This document shows positions 8,518-16,822 of a DNA stretch of 25,466 nucleotides, in pieces; position 1 is the stretch's first letter, and the number at the start of each line of letters is the position of its first letter. Source of the DNA: Heyndrickxia sporothermodurans (GTDB lineage Bacteria; Bacillota; Bacilli; Bacillales; Bacillaceae_C); the NCBI RefSeq assembly GCF_016785185.1, contig NZ_JAEKDY010000049.1. One strand, 5' to 3'. A model generated the notes under the pieces. The model was given only the letters and a program-made list of their open reading frames with translations. It was not told the origin of the DNA and did no database searches. Made by a program: the position numbers and the translations under genes.

Positions 8518-9240
8518 TTATGTGTACCAGCCACCGTTAACGGACAAAACTTGTCCGGTTATATACGATGATTTTTCTGAAAGTAAGAAGGAATTAACAC
8601 TAGCCACTTCATCAGGACAAGCTAATCGTCCAATCGGAATTTCATCTTTAAGCTCCTGTTGTTCTTCTTTTGAAAACATAGCAAGCATGTTCGTGTCAAC
8701 AGCACCAGGTGCAACCGCATTGATGCGTACTCCATTACGAGCTACTTCTTTACTTAAAGCTTTTACAAAAGCAAGCTGAGCTCCTTTAACAGTCGAATAA
8801 GCAACTTCACATGATGCACCTGTTTGGCCCCATATCGAACTGACCAATACGATTTGGGAGGATGAATTTCTCATTAATTTTGGTAATAGTTCTTTAATAA
8901 TTTTCATAGGTGCAAATACATGTACTTTCCACATTTTCTCAAGAATATCATCGGTCGTATCAATAAATAATCCATAATAGGAAATTCCGCTGACATAGCA
9001 AATGGCATGAATGTGAAATATATTATTTATAAGTTTTTCAATTCCTTCATCAGTTGAAAGATCTGCTTGAATGGGGATTAGTTCCACATTATATGGCTCG
9101 AGTTCATTTAATAATTGCTTTATTGCCACTGTATTTCGATTGTAGTGTAAATATAAATTCCACCCCTTTTTCGCCAATTCAATGGCCGTTGCTTTCCCTA
9201 TTCCCCCGCTTGCACCAGTTACTAATACGAATTTTTTCAT
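8518..9240 (-). CDS. ymfI: YmfI, short-chain dehydrogenase/reductase
   Basis: A 240-residue SDR-family oxidoreductase (B. subtilis YmfI about 242). The nucleotide-binding TGASGGIG is at residues 8-15. The catalytic S135-Y148-K152 set is in LVSSIWGQTGASCEVAYSTVK. The C-terminus SSYITGQVLSVNGGW is typical of FabG-like reductases. Two positions are unusual for a classical SDR: the NNAG motif reads YVSG (82-85), and the helix-4 Asn appears replaced by His in WKVHVFAP. It could be a 3-oxoacyl-ACP reductase-like enzyme, but the substrate cannot be read from the sequence. AGGAGAGG precedes the ATG. The ymfH terminator lies only 34 nt upstream. Confidence 0.9.
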   Translation of the reverse strand: MKKFVLVTGASGGIGKATAIELAKKGWNLYLHYNRNTVAIKQLLNELEPYNVELIPIQADLSTDEGIEKLINNIFHIHAICYVSGISYYGLFIDTTDDILEKMWKVHVFAPMKIIKELLPKLMRNSSSQIVLVSSIWGQTGASCEVAYSTVKGAQLAFVKALSKEVARNGVRINAVAPGAVDTNMLAMFSKEEQQELKDEIPIGRLACPDEVASVNSFLLSEKSSYITGQVLSVNGGWYT

Positions 9241-9267
9241 TTTTCCTCTCCTAATTCACATAACGTT

Positions 9268-9299
9268 GAAAAAGAAAAACTCGGAATATCCGAGTTTTT
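9268..9299 (-). terminator. ymfH intrinsic terminator
   Basis: A perfect 10-bp stem (AAAAACTCGG at 9275-9284, CCGAGTTTTT at 9290-9299) with a 5-nt loop, and further T residues on the minus strand. It begins 13 nt after the ymfH stop and ends about 34 nt before ymfI. Confidence 0.88.
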
Positions 9300-9312
9300 A
9301 CCAAAAATCGGT

Positions 9313-10602
9313 TTATTTATTTGGGACAACTTGACACACCGTAAAGCGCTCTTCTTTAAAGAACTGTTCTGCAGCATTTTGCAAGTCTGCAAATGTAATT
9401 TTTTCTAATGTTGGTACAACATCAAATAGATTCATTTCATTAAACGCATATCTTGTAAATTGATTGGCGATAAAATCCGGAGAGTTTAGCTGCCTTAAAA
9501 ATCCGCCTATTTTCTTTTTCTTCGTTCTTTCAAGTGCCTTCTCACTAATATGTTGACCATTTTTAGCATCTAACATTATTTTTTGCAACTTGTCAGCTAA
9601 AACATCTGGTTTTTCTGTATCTCCTCCTACCATCGAAAAACCAAATCCTTCTTCTTGTGTGTAATCAAAGGAGAATGTTTCGTCGATTAATCCTTCATTG
9701 TACAGATCAAAATAATTTGCAGAACTTTTGCCGAAAAGAATATCAAGTAAGATATTAATTGTTAATTCATTTTTTAACATTTCATCGCCACTTTGATTAA
9801 CATCTAACGCTTTAACACCAACTAAACATTTAGGCGTTTGCACATTCATTTTTAATACTCGTTTTTTCTCAGCTACTTGCGGCGGTTCATTTTCAAAACG
9901 ACGCTTAATTTTAGACATATCCTTATAATTCTTTTTCTTTTGATTGTCACGAATCATTGTCATGATTTGATCTGGATCAATTGGTCCGACAACAAAGATA
10001 AGCATATTGCTTGGATGGTAAAAAGTGTGATAGCACTCATACAATAGTTTATCTGTAATAGGGGTGATAGACTCAATTGTTCCTGCGATATCTATTTTAA
10101 CTGGATGATTATGATACATATTTTCGATAACGCCAAAATATAAGCGCCAATCCGGATTATCATCATACATCGTAATTTCTTGGCCAATTATCCCTTTTTC
10201 TTTTTCTACTGTTTTCTCAGTAAAATAAGGGCTTTGTACCATATCGATTAGCGTTTCTAAATTTTTTTTGACATTGGATGTGCTAGAAAACAAATATGCT
10301 GTTCGATTGAAAGTAGTGAACGCATTGGCTGATGCTCCTTGCTTACTAAATTGCTGGAATACGTCGCCATCTTCTTTTTCAAATAATTTATGTTCTAAGA
10401 AATGGGCAATGCCATCAGGTACTCGTTTGAATTCATGCGAATCTAATGGGACAAAATCATTGTCGATAGAACCGTATTTTGTCGTGAATGTAGCAAATGT
10501 TTTACTAAAACCTTCTTTAGGTAAAAGATAAACATTTAGACCATTTTCCATTTTTTCATAATAAAGCGTTTCTTTTAATTGTTCAAATTCAATTTTTTTC
10601 AT
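9313..10602 (-). CDS. ymfH: YmfH, M16-family zinc metallopeptidase
   Basis: A 429-residue member of the M16 (pitrilysin/insulinase) family. The inverted zinc motif HFLEH is intact (H67, E70, H71), and a Glu at about residue 142 (QEITMYDDNP) is correctly placed as third zinc ligand. No signal peptide is evident, so it is probably cytoplasmic. Its ATG overlaps the stop of ymfF by 4 nt (ATGA), implying translational coupling and equal amounts. In M16B pairs one subunit carries the zinc site and the partner completes the chamber; here YmfH is the catalytic one. The physiological substrate is not known to me. Confidence 0.95.
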   Translation of the reverse strand: MKKIEFEQLKETLYYEKMENGLNVYLLPKEGFSKTFATFTTKYGSIDNDFVPLDSHEFKRVPDGIAHFLEHKLFEKEDGDVFQQFSKQGASANAFTTFNRTAYLFSSTSNVKKNLETLIDMVQSPYFTEKTVEKEKGIIGQEITMYDDNPDWRLYFGVIENMYHNHPVKIDIAGTIESITPITDKLLYECYHTFYHPSNMLIFVVGPIDPDQIMTMIRDNQKKKNYKDMSKIKRRFENEPPQVAEKKRVLKMNVQTPKCLVGVKALDVNQSGDEMLKNELTINILLDILFGKSSANYFDLYNEGLIDETFSFDYTQEEGFGFSMVGGDTEKPDVLADKLQKIMLDAKNGQHISEKALERTKKKKIGGFLRQLNSPDFIANQFTRYAFNEMNLFDVVPTLEKITFADLQNAAEQFFKEERFTVCQVVPNK

Positions 10603-11879
10603 GATTCATTTCCCTCCATTCCTGTTAAGAAATAGATTGTATCCAATTCAATCTTTTCAGCTACTTTTGTAATATCTTCTTTCGAAGCATTGTTCACTCC
10701 TGCTATCCAGTCATCCACTGTTAGGTTTTGATGACCAATTACATTATGATAAAGTATCTCTACCAAACCTCTTGATGTATCCGTTGTTTCCAAAAGCTGA
10801 TTATTAATTACTGCTTTCGTTTGCTCTATTTCTTGATCGGTAAAATCACCATTCTTCATTGCTTCCATTTGTTCACGAATAATTCTAATTGCTTGATCAT
10901 AATTTTTCGCTTCAATTCCACTCATTACCATTAATAAACCTTTATGACTTTCAAGTCGACTTGCTGCATAATACGCTAAACTGGCTTTTTCACGAACATT
11001 TATAAATAATTTTGAATGTGAAAAACCACCGAAGATTCCGTTAAAAACTTGTAAGGCAAAGTAATCTTCATCACCAAATTGAATGTTTGTTCGATAGCCA
11101 ATATTTAATTTCCCTTGTTTAACATCTTGTTTTTCTTTAATTTCTTTTACTTTATCAATTTGAACGCTATTCCTGTTTTCTAATTTAAGTGGTGAGCGAT
11201 CCTTAAATTGTAGATTTTCACAAAATACTTCCACTTCTTTTTCATCCACATCACCAATAATGTATAAGTGCAATTCATCCTCATTGATAGCTTTTTGGTA
11301 ATAGTCATATAATCTTTTTGGAGTGATTTCATCCACTTTTTCACTCACCCCATTTGCATCAAAGGCATAAGCTTCATCTTTACACATTTCTTCCACTAAC
11401 CGGACGCTGGAATAACGCATTTTATCATCATATATAGATTGGATTCTCTGTTTTAATGTTCTTTTTTCTTTTTCAACGGTTTGAGGATGGAACGATTCAT
11501 TTTCAACATTCGGGTTTAATATTACTTCCGACAAGAAATTGATTCCCTTTTGAAGCAAAGGTGTAGGATCTTTGAGGAACTTCTCATTAGCAATATCTAT
11601 TGAAAAAGACATAATATGATATTCGCCTTTTTTTGCTAAATCAACAAAAAATCCAGCACCATATAAATCATCTAGATAGGTTCGTAGTGCGGTAGTTGTT
11701 GGATATTGCTTTGTGCTACTTTGTAATACATTTGGTAATAATGCTCGAAGTGTTACCGTTTCTTCCGTTAATGGTGCCTTCATTTTCCAAACAAGTGTAT
11801 TCGTTTTATATTTATTTGTTTTCACGATATGTAATGTATAACCATTTTTCTTAATTATTTGCTCGTTAGCAACAGCCAT
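10599..11879 (-). CDS. ymfF: YmfF, zinc-site-less M16-family partner
   Basis: A 426-residue M16-like protein. The N-terminal helix that should carry HxxEH reads LRALLPNVLQSSTKQYP, so the zinc ligands are absent and it is presumably non-catalytic. The C-terminal half (GIFGGFSHSKLFINVREKASLAYY) matches the conserved second domain of M16B proteins, including the R/Y region that helps bind substrate. I start at the ATG of MAVANEQIIKKNG, 7 nt after GGAGG; an in-frame TTG two codons upstream is less likely. It overlaps ymfH by 4 nt, consistent with a heterodimer. It is separated from nupQ by a terminator. Confidence 0.94.
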   Translation of the reverse strand: MAVANEQIIKKNGYTLHIVKTNKYKTNTLVWKMKAPLTEETVTLRALLPNVLQSSTKQYPTTTALRTYLDDLYGAGFFVDLAKKGEYHIMSFSIDIANEKFLKDPTPLLQKGINFLSEVILNPNVENESFHPQTVEKEKRTLKQRIQSIYDDKMRYSSVRLVEEMCKDEAYAFDANGVSEKVDEITPKRLYDYYQKAINEDELHLYIIGDVDEKEVEVFCENLQFKDRSPLKLENRNSVQIDKVKEIKEKQDVKQGKLNIGYRTNIQFGDEDYFALQVFNGIFGGFSHSKLFINVREKASLAYYAASRLESHKGLLMVMSGIEAKNYDQAIRIIREQMEAMKNGDFTDQEIEQTKAVINNQLLETTDTSRGLVEILYHNVIGHQNLTVDDWIAGVNNASKEDITKVAEKIELDTIYFLTGMEGNES

Positions 11880-11930
11880 AGCCAATCCTCCTTTTACTTT
11901 CTAATACTATTTTGTTATGAAGTTATTCTT

Positions 11931-11960
11931 ACTATACATGTTAAAGATAATGCCCTACAA
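11931..11960 (-). promoter_or_regulatory. Possible promoter of ymfF-ymfH
   Basis: On the minus strand TTGTAG (11955-11960), an 18-nt spacer, then TATAGT (11931-11936). It lies between the nupQ terminator and the ymfF start. The -35 matches only 4 of 6 positions. Confidence 0.5.
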
Positions 11961-11973
11961 GTATTTACCTTAT

Positions 11974-11998
11974 AAAAAAACCCAGAAACATTTCTGGG
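11974..11998 (-). terminator. nup operon terminator
   Basis: A perfect 8-bp stem (CCCAGAAA at 11981-11988, TTTCTGGG at 11991-11998) with flanking T residues on the minus strand (seven in a row). It begins 13 nt after the nupQ stop. Confidence 0.9.
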
Positions 11999-12011
11999 CT
12001 CTCTCAAAAAT

Positions 12012-12971
12012 TTATCTTTGACCTTTAATATATGGAAGACCACTTGCTTTAGGGGCATCTGCACGGCCGATAAATCCTGCTAAAGCTAAAATGGTTAGTA
12101 CATATGGAGCAATTAACAAATATACACTTGGAATATCTTTGAGGAACGGAATATCCCCTCCAACAATACTTAAACTTTGTGCAAAGCCAAAGAACAATGC
12201 AGCCCCCATTGCACCAAGCGGATGCCATTTACCGAAGATCATAGCGGCTAAAGCCATAAAACCTTGTCCAGTGATCGTCGAATGACTAAAATCTAAAGTA
12301 ATCGTTTGGGCATATACCGCACCACCAAGACCACCAAATACACCGGATAACATGACACCGATATAACGCATTTTCGTCACATTTATCCCCATCGTATCTG
12401 CCGCAGCCGGGTGTTCTCCAACCGAACGAAGGCGTAAACCAAATGGTGTTTTAAATATGATAAACCAGACAACAAATGCAAGAATAATAGCAAGATAGGA
12501 TGCATACGTTACATTACTAAAGAAAAGATCTCCAACGATTGGAATATCCTTTAAAACTGGAATATCAATTTTACGGAAATTTTCTTTAATAAAATCAGTT
12601 TGACCTTTACTGTACCATTTTTTCACTAAAAATAATGAAAGACCTAATGCAAAAAAGTTAATTGCAACACCACTAACAGTCTGATCAGCTCTAAATGTTA
12701 TAGAGGCAACTGCATGGAGTAATGATAAAATTACTCCAACAATCATCGCTACAATTAACGCAATCCATGGAGTTGCTGCCCCGAAAGTATCAGCAAATGT
12801 TAAATTAAAGACGATGGCACTAAATGCACCGATAATCATAAGCCCTTCCAAACCAATATTAACAACACCTGCACGTTCGGAGAAAACGCCGCCTAATGCA
12901 GTGAAGATAAGTGGAGCAGCTACTAAGAGAGAAGAAGATACTATTATTTCAAGTGCTGTCATTAAATCCAC
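12012..12971 (-). CDS. nupQ: NupQ, nucleoside ABC transporter permease
   Basis: A 319-residue integral membrane protein of the branched-chain-type permease family (BPD_transp_2), with about 8-10 hydrophobic helices. Family hallmarks are ALGGVFSERAGVVNIGLEGLM near the N-terminus and the cytoplasmic coupling segment LRSVGEHPAAADTMGIN. It closely resembles B. subtilis YufQ/NupQ along its whole length as I recall it. The start is GTG, placed by GGAGGTGA 5 nt upstream. It follows nupP with no gap. With NupP it would form the membrane channel for guanosine or other nucleosides; substrate range is inferred from B. subtilis. Confidence 0.93.
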   Translation of the reverse strand: MDLMTALEIIVSSSLLVAAPLIFTALGGVFSERAGVVNIGLEGLMIIGAFSAIVFNLTFADTFGAATPWIALIVAMIVGVILSLLHAVASITFRADQTVSGVAINFFALGLSLFLVKKWYSKGQTDFIKENFRKIDIPVLKDIPIVGDLFFSNVTYASYLAIILAFVVWFIIFKTPFGLRLRSVGEHPAAADTMGINVTKMRYIGVMLSGVFGGLGGAVYAQTITLDFSHSTITGQGFMALAAMIFGKWHPLGAMGAALFFGFAQSLSIVGGDIPFLKDIPSVYLLIAPYVLTILALAGFIGRADAPKASGLPYIKGQR

Positions 12972-14015
12972 TTATTTCACCTCCCTTTTAAAACGTGTAA
13001 TGATCCATTTAATCATATAACTTGAAGCAACAAAGAAAATTATCAATGCAATGACGATTTCTACAAGCTCATTCGGAACATTCGCTTCAATTGGCATATT
13101 CAATGAACCTACCCTTAAACCACCGAATAAAATAGAAGCAATAACTACTCCCAATGCTGTATTTCCACCGAGAAGTGCCACAGCAATTCCATCGAAACCT
13201 ACACCGGAAAAACTTGATTGTAAGAAAGCAAAACCAAATGTACCCAAACCTTGCATCGCTCCGGCAAGTCCGGCAAATACACCGGAAATAATCATTGAAT
13301 AAATAATATTTTTATTTACATTCATACCCGCATATTGTGATGCATGCTGGTTAAATCCGACCGATTTAAGTTCATAACCTTTTGTTGTTTTCTCAAGTAA
13401 AAACCACATAATAATAGCAGCAATAATTGCAAGATATATCCCATTATGGAGACTCGAGTAATCTGTAATGCTTTGAAAGAAATCTGATTTTAATGAAGCT
13501 GAATTTGGAATTTCCTTCGTTGTATCAGATTGATCCGATAAAACATTACGAATGATATAGTTTGAAACATGTAGTGCAATATAATTCATCATAATTGTTA
13601 CAATTACTTCGTGAACACGAAATTTAGCTTTTAAAAGTCCGGGAATAAATCCCCAAATCGCCCCCGCTATAGCTGCAGCAATAATCGCAAGTGGCAAATG
13701 AATGATTTTTGGCAGATCAAAAGCTAATCCAACCCAAACTGATACGATCCACCCCATTAACATTTGCCCTTCTACACCGATATTAAATAGCCCGGTTCGA
13801 AATGCAAAAGCAACTGCAAGTCCAGCAAAAATATACGGTGTCACCTGTCTTAATGTTTCACCAATATAGAAAGAATCCCCGAAAGCACCGTTCCATAATG
13901 ACAGGTAACCATTAATTGGGTTGTATCCACTTATAAGCATAATGATAGCCCCGGCAATTAAACCTAATATTACTGATACAACAGGTATCAATATATTCAC
14001 TAATCGATTAGACAT
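12972..14015 (-). CDS. nupP: NupP, nucleoside ABC transporter permease
   Basis: A 347-residue permease paralogous to NupQ, with the segments AFAFRTGLFNIGVEGQMLMG and LKSVGFNQHASQYAGMNVNK. The product is very hydrophobic with about 10 helices. I start at the ATG of MSNRLVNILIPV, which lines up with YufP of B. subtilis and has AGGTG upstream; a GTG four codons earlier is possible. The start overlaps the end of nupO by 8 nt, indicating coupling. It acts as partner of NupQ in the importer. Confidence 0.92.
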   Translation of the reverse strand: MSNRLVNILIPVVSVILGLIAGAIIMLISGYNPINGYLSLWNGAFGDSFYIGETLRQVTPYIFAGLAVAFAFRTGLFNIGVEGQMLMGWIVSVWVGLAFDLPKIIHLPLAIIAAAIAGAIWGFIPGLLKAKFRVHEVIVTIMMNYIALHVSNYIIRNVLSDQSDTTKEIPNSASLKSDFFQSITDYSSLHNGIYLAIIAAIIMWFLLEKTTKGYELKSVGFNQHASQYAGMNVNKNIIYSMIISGVFAGLAGAMQGLGTFGFAFLQSSFSGVGFDGIAVALLGGNTALGVVIASILFGGLRVGSLNMPIEANVPNELVEIVIALIIFFVASSYMIKWIITRFKREVK

Positions 14016-15543
14016 TTGTTTTTTCACCTTCTTCCCGGCCTTTAGAACCTGCCATTAACAATCCAAGTTCTTGCTCTGTTGTTACTTTTGGATCGACAAC
14101 TGCTACAATTTTCCCTTCATAAATTACCGCTACCCGATCACTTACATTTAAGATCTCATCTAGTTCAAAGGAAATTAATAACACTGCCTTTCCATTATCG
14201 CGCTGTTCAATTAAACGTTTATGAATAAACTCAATCGCTCCTACGTCTAAACCTCTAGTCGGTTGTGCGGCAATTAATAGATCAGGATTCCGATCCACTT
14301 CACGCCCAATGATTGCTTTTTGTTGGTTTCCACCCGATAATGAACGTGCTAAAGTATATTCACTAGGCGTACGAACATCGAATTCTTGGATAATTTTCGA
14401 TGCCTTGTTGTATATTTGTTTAAAATTTAATATCCCCCCTTTTGAATAGGGCTTTTGATAGTACGTTTGTAAAACGATATTTTCGCCGATCGGAAAATCG
14501 AGTACTAGTCCATGTTTATGACGATCTTCCGGAATATGTCCCACACCAGCTTCCGTAATCTTCCTCGGCTTTAAGTTTCGTACTTCTTTTCCATTTAATT
14601 TAATTGATCCACTTTCTGATTTTCTTAATCCCGTAATGGCTTCAATTAGTTCCGTTTGTCCATTCCCATCTACACCGGCAATACCGACGATCTCACCCGC
14701 TCGTACATTAAGATTTAAACTTTTTATCGATTCAATCCCTCTTGTATCTTTGACGACTAAATCTTTTATTTCAAGTACATTTTCTTTTGGACTTGCTTCT
14801 TTTTTTACAGTTTTAAAAACAACCTCACGTCCAACCATTAAGTTAGCGAGTTCGTTCGGATTTGTTTCCTTAACTGATACTGTTCCAATTCCTTTTCCTT
14901 TACGAATAACCGTTACTTGATCACAAACTTCCATAATTTCTTTTAACTTATGAGTAATTAAAATGATAGATTTGCCTTCTTTGATTAACGTTTTCATAAT
15001 TTGTATGAGTTCAGTAATCTCTTGTAGTGTTAAAACCGCAGTTGGCTCGTCAAAAATAATAATTTCCGCACCACGATATAATGTTTTTAATATTTCAACT
15101 CTTTGTTGCATTCCTACTGAAATATCAGCTATTTTCGCTTTCGGGTTAACAGCTAGTCCATATCTTTGCGAAATCTCCTGAACCTCTTTCTCCGCTTTTT
15201 TAATATCGATTGTTCCCCCGGATTTTGGCTCTTTTCCTAGAATAATATTTTCAGTGACAGTAAACGTATCGACTAACATAAAATGCTGATGAACCATCCC
15301 AATCCCTAAATCATTCGCAATATTAGGATTCGTTATTTTTACCGACTTTCCATTAACACGAATTTCTCCTTTTTCCGGTTGATATAAACCAAAGAGAACA
15401 TTCATAAGAGTCGATTTTCCGGCACCGTTTTCTCCAAGCAGCGCGTGAATCTCCCCTTTTTTTACTTGCAAAGTAATATTATCATTAGCAACAATACCTG
15501 GAAATTCTTTGCGAATACCCAGCATTTCAATGACAAATTCCAC
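14008..15543 (-). CDS. nupO: NupO, tandem ATPase of nucleoside ABC transporter
   Basis: A 511-residue protein with two ATP-binding domains in tandem. The first has Walker A GENGAGKST (38-46), signature ISVGMQQRVEIL and Walker B IIIFDEPTAVL. The second has a changed P-loop (DGNGQTEL, Lys to Gln), signature SLSGGNQQKAIIG, and AAQPTRGLD, where the catalytic Glu is Gln. A degenerate second site is common in sugar/nucleoside ATPases, so hydrolysis is probably carried by the first. I start at GTG (VEFVIEM) because CGAGGAG lies 8 nt upstream and B. subtilis YufO begins equivalently; an ATG nine codons upstream lacks such a site. A hairpin separates it from nupN. Confidence 0.93.
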   Translation of the reverse strand: MEFVIEMLGIRKEFPGIVANDNITLQVKKGEIHALLGENGAGKSTLMNVLFGLYQPEKGEIRVNGKSVKITNPNIANDLGIGMVHQHFMLVDTFTVTENIILGKEPKSGGTIDIKKAEKEVQEISQRYGLAVNPKAKIADISVGMQQRVEILKTLYRGAEIIIFDEPTAVLTLQEITELIQIMKTLIKEGKSIILITHKLKEIMEVCDQVTVIRKGKGIGTVSVKETNPNELANLMVGREVVFKTVKKEASPKENVLEIKDLVVKDTRGIESIKSLNLNVRAGEIVGIAGVDGNGQTELIEAITGLRKSESGSIKLNGKEVRNLKPRKITEAGVGHIPEDRHKHGLVLDFPIGENIVLQTYYQKPYSKGGILNFKQIYNKASKIIQEFDVRTPSEYTLARSLSGGNQQKAIIGREVDRNPDLLIAAQPTRGLDVGAIEFIHKRLIEQRDNGKAVLLISFELDEILNVSDRVAVIYEGKIVAVVDPKVTTEQELGLLMAGSKGREEGEKTNV

Positions 15544-15660
15544 CCTATCCACTCCTCGTAAAACCTTCATTTATCTAAAAAATTTTGTATCGGAATACTC
15601 AATAAGATTCTAAATGAAAAGTAAAAATGGTAGACTTTTACTCTTCAGTTAAAACTTATT

Positions 15661-15691
15661 TGTGGGATTGAAGCGATGCATCAATCCCACA
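15661..15691 (-). terminator. Hairpin between nupN and nupO (attenuator or 3'-end stabiliser)
   Basis: A perfect 11-bp stem (TGTGGGATTGA at 15661-15671, TCAATCCCACA at 15681-15691) with a 9-nt loop, 7 nt after the nupN stop. The following minus-strand sequence AATAAGTTTT is a poor T-tract, so it is probably leaky. Such hairpins often raise binding-protein mRNA over the transporter genes of the same operon. Confidence 0.75.
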
Positions 15692-15698
15692 TAAGAAA

Positions 15699-16775
15699 TT
15701 ATTTCGTCGGTTTTAATGGTACTTTTACTTCACCTTTAATAATTTTTTGTTTCCACTCATCTACTGCTTTTAGCACATCTTCCGATACATTGTCTTTTGA
15801 TGGAGAAATGCCTACAGCATCTTCATTTAAGCCGTATTCAATTTGTTCGCCACCTGGGAATTTACCGTCTTTAGCTTTTTTAGACAAATCTTGAACAGCC
15901 AAATCTACACGCTTGATCATGGAAGTGAGTGTTACATTGTAATCTTTACCATTTACAGAAACTTTACCTTCATCAACCTGGTCACGGTCAACACCGATTA
16001 CCCATACATTTTTATTAGGATCTTTTTGTTTAATGTTTTTAGCTTCTGTGAACACACCGTTACCTGTTCCACCAGCTGCATGATAAATAATATCAACACC
16101 GGAATTGTACATTGCTGATGCCATTGATTGCCCTTTGTCTGCTTTGTCAAATGCACCCGCAAAATCGATTTTGATATCAGCTTTAGGATTAACCGCCTTC
16201 ACGCCAGCTTGAAAACCGGCAGCAAATTTATTAATTAAGTCACTATCGGTTCCACCAATGAAACCAACTTTGTTTGTTTTAGTAGTTAATCCAGCTACTA
16301 CACCAACAAGAAATGATCCTTCATGCTCTTTAAATGTAATACTTACAACATTCTTTTTATCTTTAATAACGTCATCAACAATAGCGAAGTGACTATTTTT
16401 ACGTTGACCGGCAATTTCTTCAATTGCAGGTTTTAACTTATAACCAATACCATAAGTTAAGTCGAAGCCGTTACGAACTGCTGTATTAAGATTTGTTTTG
16501 TAATCTGCATCAGATTTTGATTGGAAGTAATCGAAACCTTTCGTACCTTTTTTTAACCCGTTGTCTTCCCCAAATTTTTTTAGACCTTCCCATGCTGATT
16601 GGTTAAATGATTTATCATCAACACCACCAACATCGGTTACTAATGCAACAGTGAAGTTGTCATTTTTGTCATTTTTCCCTGACGTACCTTCTTTGTCACT
16701 TGTACCGCAAGCTCCTAATAATGTTCCTGCAGCTAATACTAGTGAGAGAGCGAATCCAATTTTACGCTTTTTCAC
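15699..16775 (-). CDS. nupN: NupN, BMP-family nucleoside-binding lipoprotein
   Basis: A 358-residue substrate-binding lipoprotein of the BMP/Med (PnrA-like) family. The signal peptide has a KKRK start, a hydrophobic core and lipobox LGAC, so Cys23 would be lipidated and the protein anchored outside the membrane. The mature part begins with a short S/K/N linker and contains VALVTDVGGVDDKSFNQSAW, a hallmark of the family, and VGFIGGTDSD. The start is GTG after AGGGGG (8 nt spacing). It is the first transporter gene, 47 nt after the repaired end of the regulator gene. Purine nucleosides are the likely ligands by analogy with B. subtilis NupN and treponemal PnrA. Confidence 0.93.
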   Translation of the reverse strand: MKKRKIGFALSLVLAAGTLLGACGTSDKEGTSGKNDKNDNFTVALVTDVGGVDDKSFNQSAWEGLKKFGEDNGLKKGTKGFDYFQSKSDADYKTNLNTAVRNGFDLTYGIGYKLKPAIEEIAGQRKNSHFAIVDDVIKDKKNVVSITFKEHEGSFLVGVVAGLTTKTNKVGFIGGTDSDLINKFAAGFQAGVKAVNPKADIKIDFAGAFDKADKGQSMASAMYNSGVDIIYHAAGGTGNGVFTEAKNIKQKDPNKNVWVIGVDRDQVDEGKVSVNGKDYNVTLTSMIKRVDLAVQDLSKKAKDGKFPGGEQIEYGLNEDAVGISPSKDNVSEDVLKAVDEWKQKIIKGEVKVPLKPTK

Positions 16776-16822
16776 TTTTTGAACCCCCTATAATTTTGAT
16801 TTAGTAGAATAATAGAATAAAG

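Noticed and set aside
12949..12971. nupQ starting at the ATG three codons downstream of the GTG
   Set aside because: The GTG has ideal spacing to GGAGGTGA; the ATG would be too far away.
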